Assembly: GCA_014529385.2 (NCBI GenBank)
Contig: CM043952.1
Location: 151,681,057-151,739,056, forward strand
Length of the DNA: 58,000 nt
Direction: 5' to 3'
From: Adiantum capillus-veneris
Taxonomy: Eukaryota > Streptophyta > Polypodiopsida > Polypodiales > Pteridaceae
Shown: positions 57,716 to 58,000 of the stretch, one piece after another
How positions within the stretch are numbered: the first letter of the stretch is position 1
Layout of the letters: each line of letters starts with the position of its first letter
The notes under the pieces: generated by a model
What the model saw: only the letters and a program-made list of their open reading frames with translations
Databases searched by the model: none
What the model was told of the DNA's origin: nothing
Position numbers and translations under genes: made by a program

Positions 57716-58000
57716 TCAGTCCACAAAGGGGAGTAAGCCCAAAGCTTTGCGGAAAGCTTCAAGCTTCTCACCTCTCCCTGACATAGTGGTAATGCACCTC
57801 AATGTGCTTTGTGCGAGCATGAAAAACTGGGTTCCTCGCAACTGCCAATGCGCTCTGACTGTCAGTGTAGATAGTGTTGGCAGTGTCCTGTCCAACACCC
57901 AAATCAGCCATAAGGCATCTGAGCCATACACACTCAACCGTAGCTGTGAAGACTGCCCTGTACTCAGCCTCACAACTCGAAGTGGCCACAGTAGGTTGCT
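57716..58000 (-). pseudogene. Element I RNase H, C-terminal end of pol
   Basis: The minus strand reads ATSSCEAEYRAVFTATVECVWLR, YTDSQSALAVARNPVFHARTKHIEVHYHYVRER, the conserved copia RNase H end, then after a frame change KLEAFRKALGLLPFVD and a stop at 57716. The usual stretch of roughly 25 residues between HYHYVRER and the FRKALG tail is missing, pointing to a small deletion near 57770-57785. The rest of the element lies to the right of the window. Confidence 0.88.

Overview
The window is repeat-rich plant nuclear DNA made almost entirely of nested retrotransposons. I see no host gene, rRNA, tRNA gene or CRISPR array. The copia pol proteins, TAT/Ogre-type gypsy pol proteins, initiator-Met-tRNA-type primer sites and microsatellites point to a large land-plant genome. 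I cannot name the species. Nearly every coding region carries nonsense codons or frameshifts, so the elements are mostly decayed.

Layout. 1-4001 and 11637-11791: copia element A (+), body plus 3' LTR; the LTR is split inside its (CT)n tract by a 5'-truncated non-LTR retrotransposon (4002-11636). That LINE is itself split by a complete copia of the same family as A, element B (-, 4361-9916, TSD GAAAA). 11792-13003: remnant of a Ty3/gypsy pol (C) into which A inserted. 13270-21257: TAT-like gypsy D (+) with a 1.66 kb LTR, tRNA-Asp-type PBS, long leader, gag and protease. D is cut by E (-), whose 3' LTR is 21258-22185 and whose body resumes at 47574-53277. E is cut by F (+, 22350-47573, TSD GGCTT), a 25 kb giant gypsy. 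F is cut by copia G (+, 30044-35599, TSD CCAAA). E is also cut by H (+, from 53278), a sibling of G, and H is cut by copia I (-, from 57413).

The most interesting system is the giant E/F family and its relative D. F has gag, protease, RT/RNase H, and an integrase with two zinc-binding HHCC segments. After the integrase comes a second aspartic-protease-like domain, then a non-coding spacer, then a roughly 1,150-codon coiled-coil ORF of unknown function just before the polypurine tract. The 5' leader and the spacer before the extra ORF both carry short inverted repeats (10-nt arms around a 4-nt centre); those of the spacer lie about 285 bp apart. D carries an unrelated stem sequence with nearly the same spacing. 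Arm changes in single copies are matched by changes in the opposite arm, while the central tetranucleotide drifts. This suggests a conserved structure or dimer-binding site rather than chance.

Inferred order of events: C and D are oldest, then A and E, then the LINE, F and H, and last B, G and I. The opposite orientation of E and F leaves a roughly 5 kb inverted repeat (about 41.6-46.6 kb against 47.6-52.6 kb) that could produce long double-stranded RNA.
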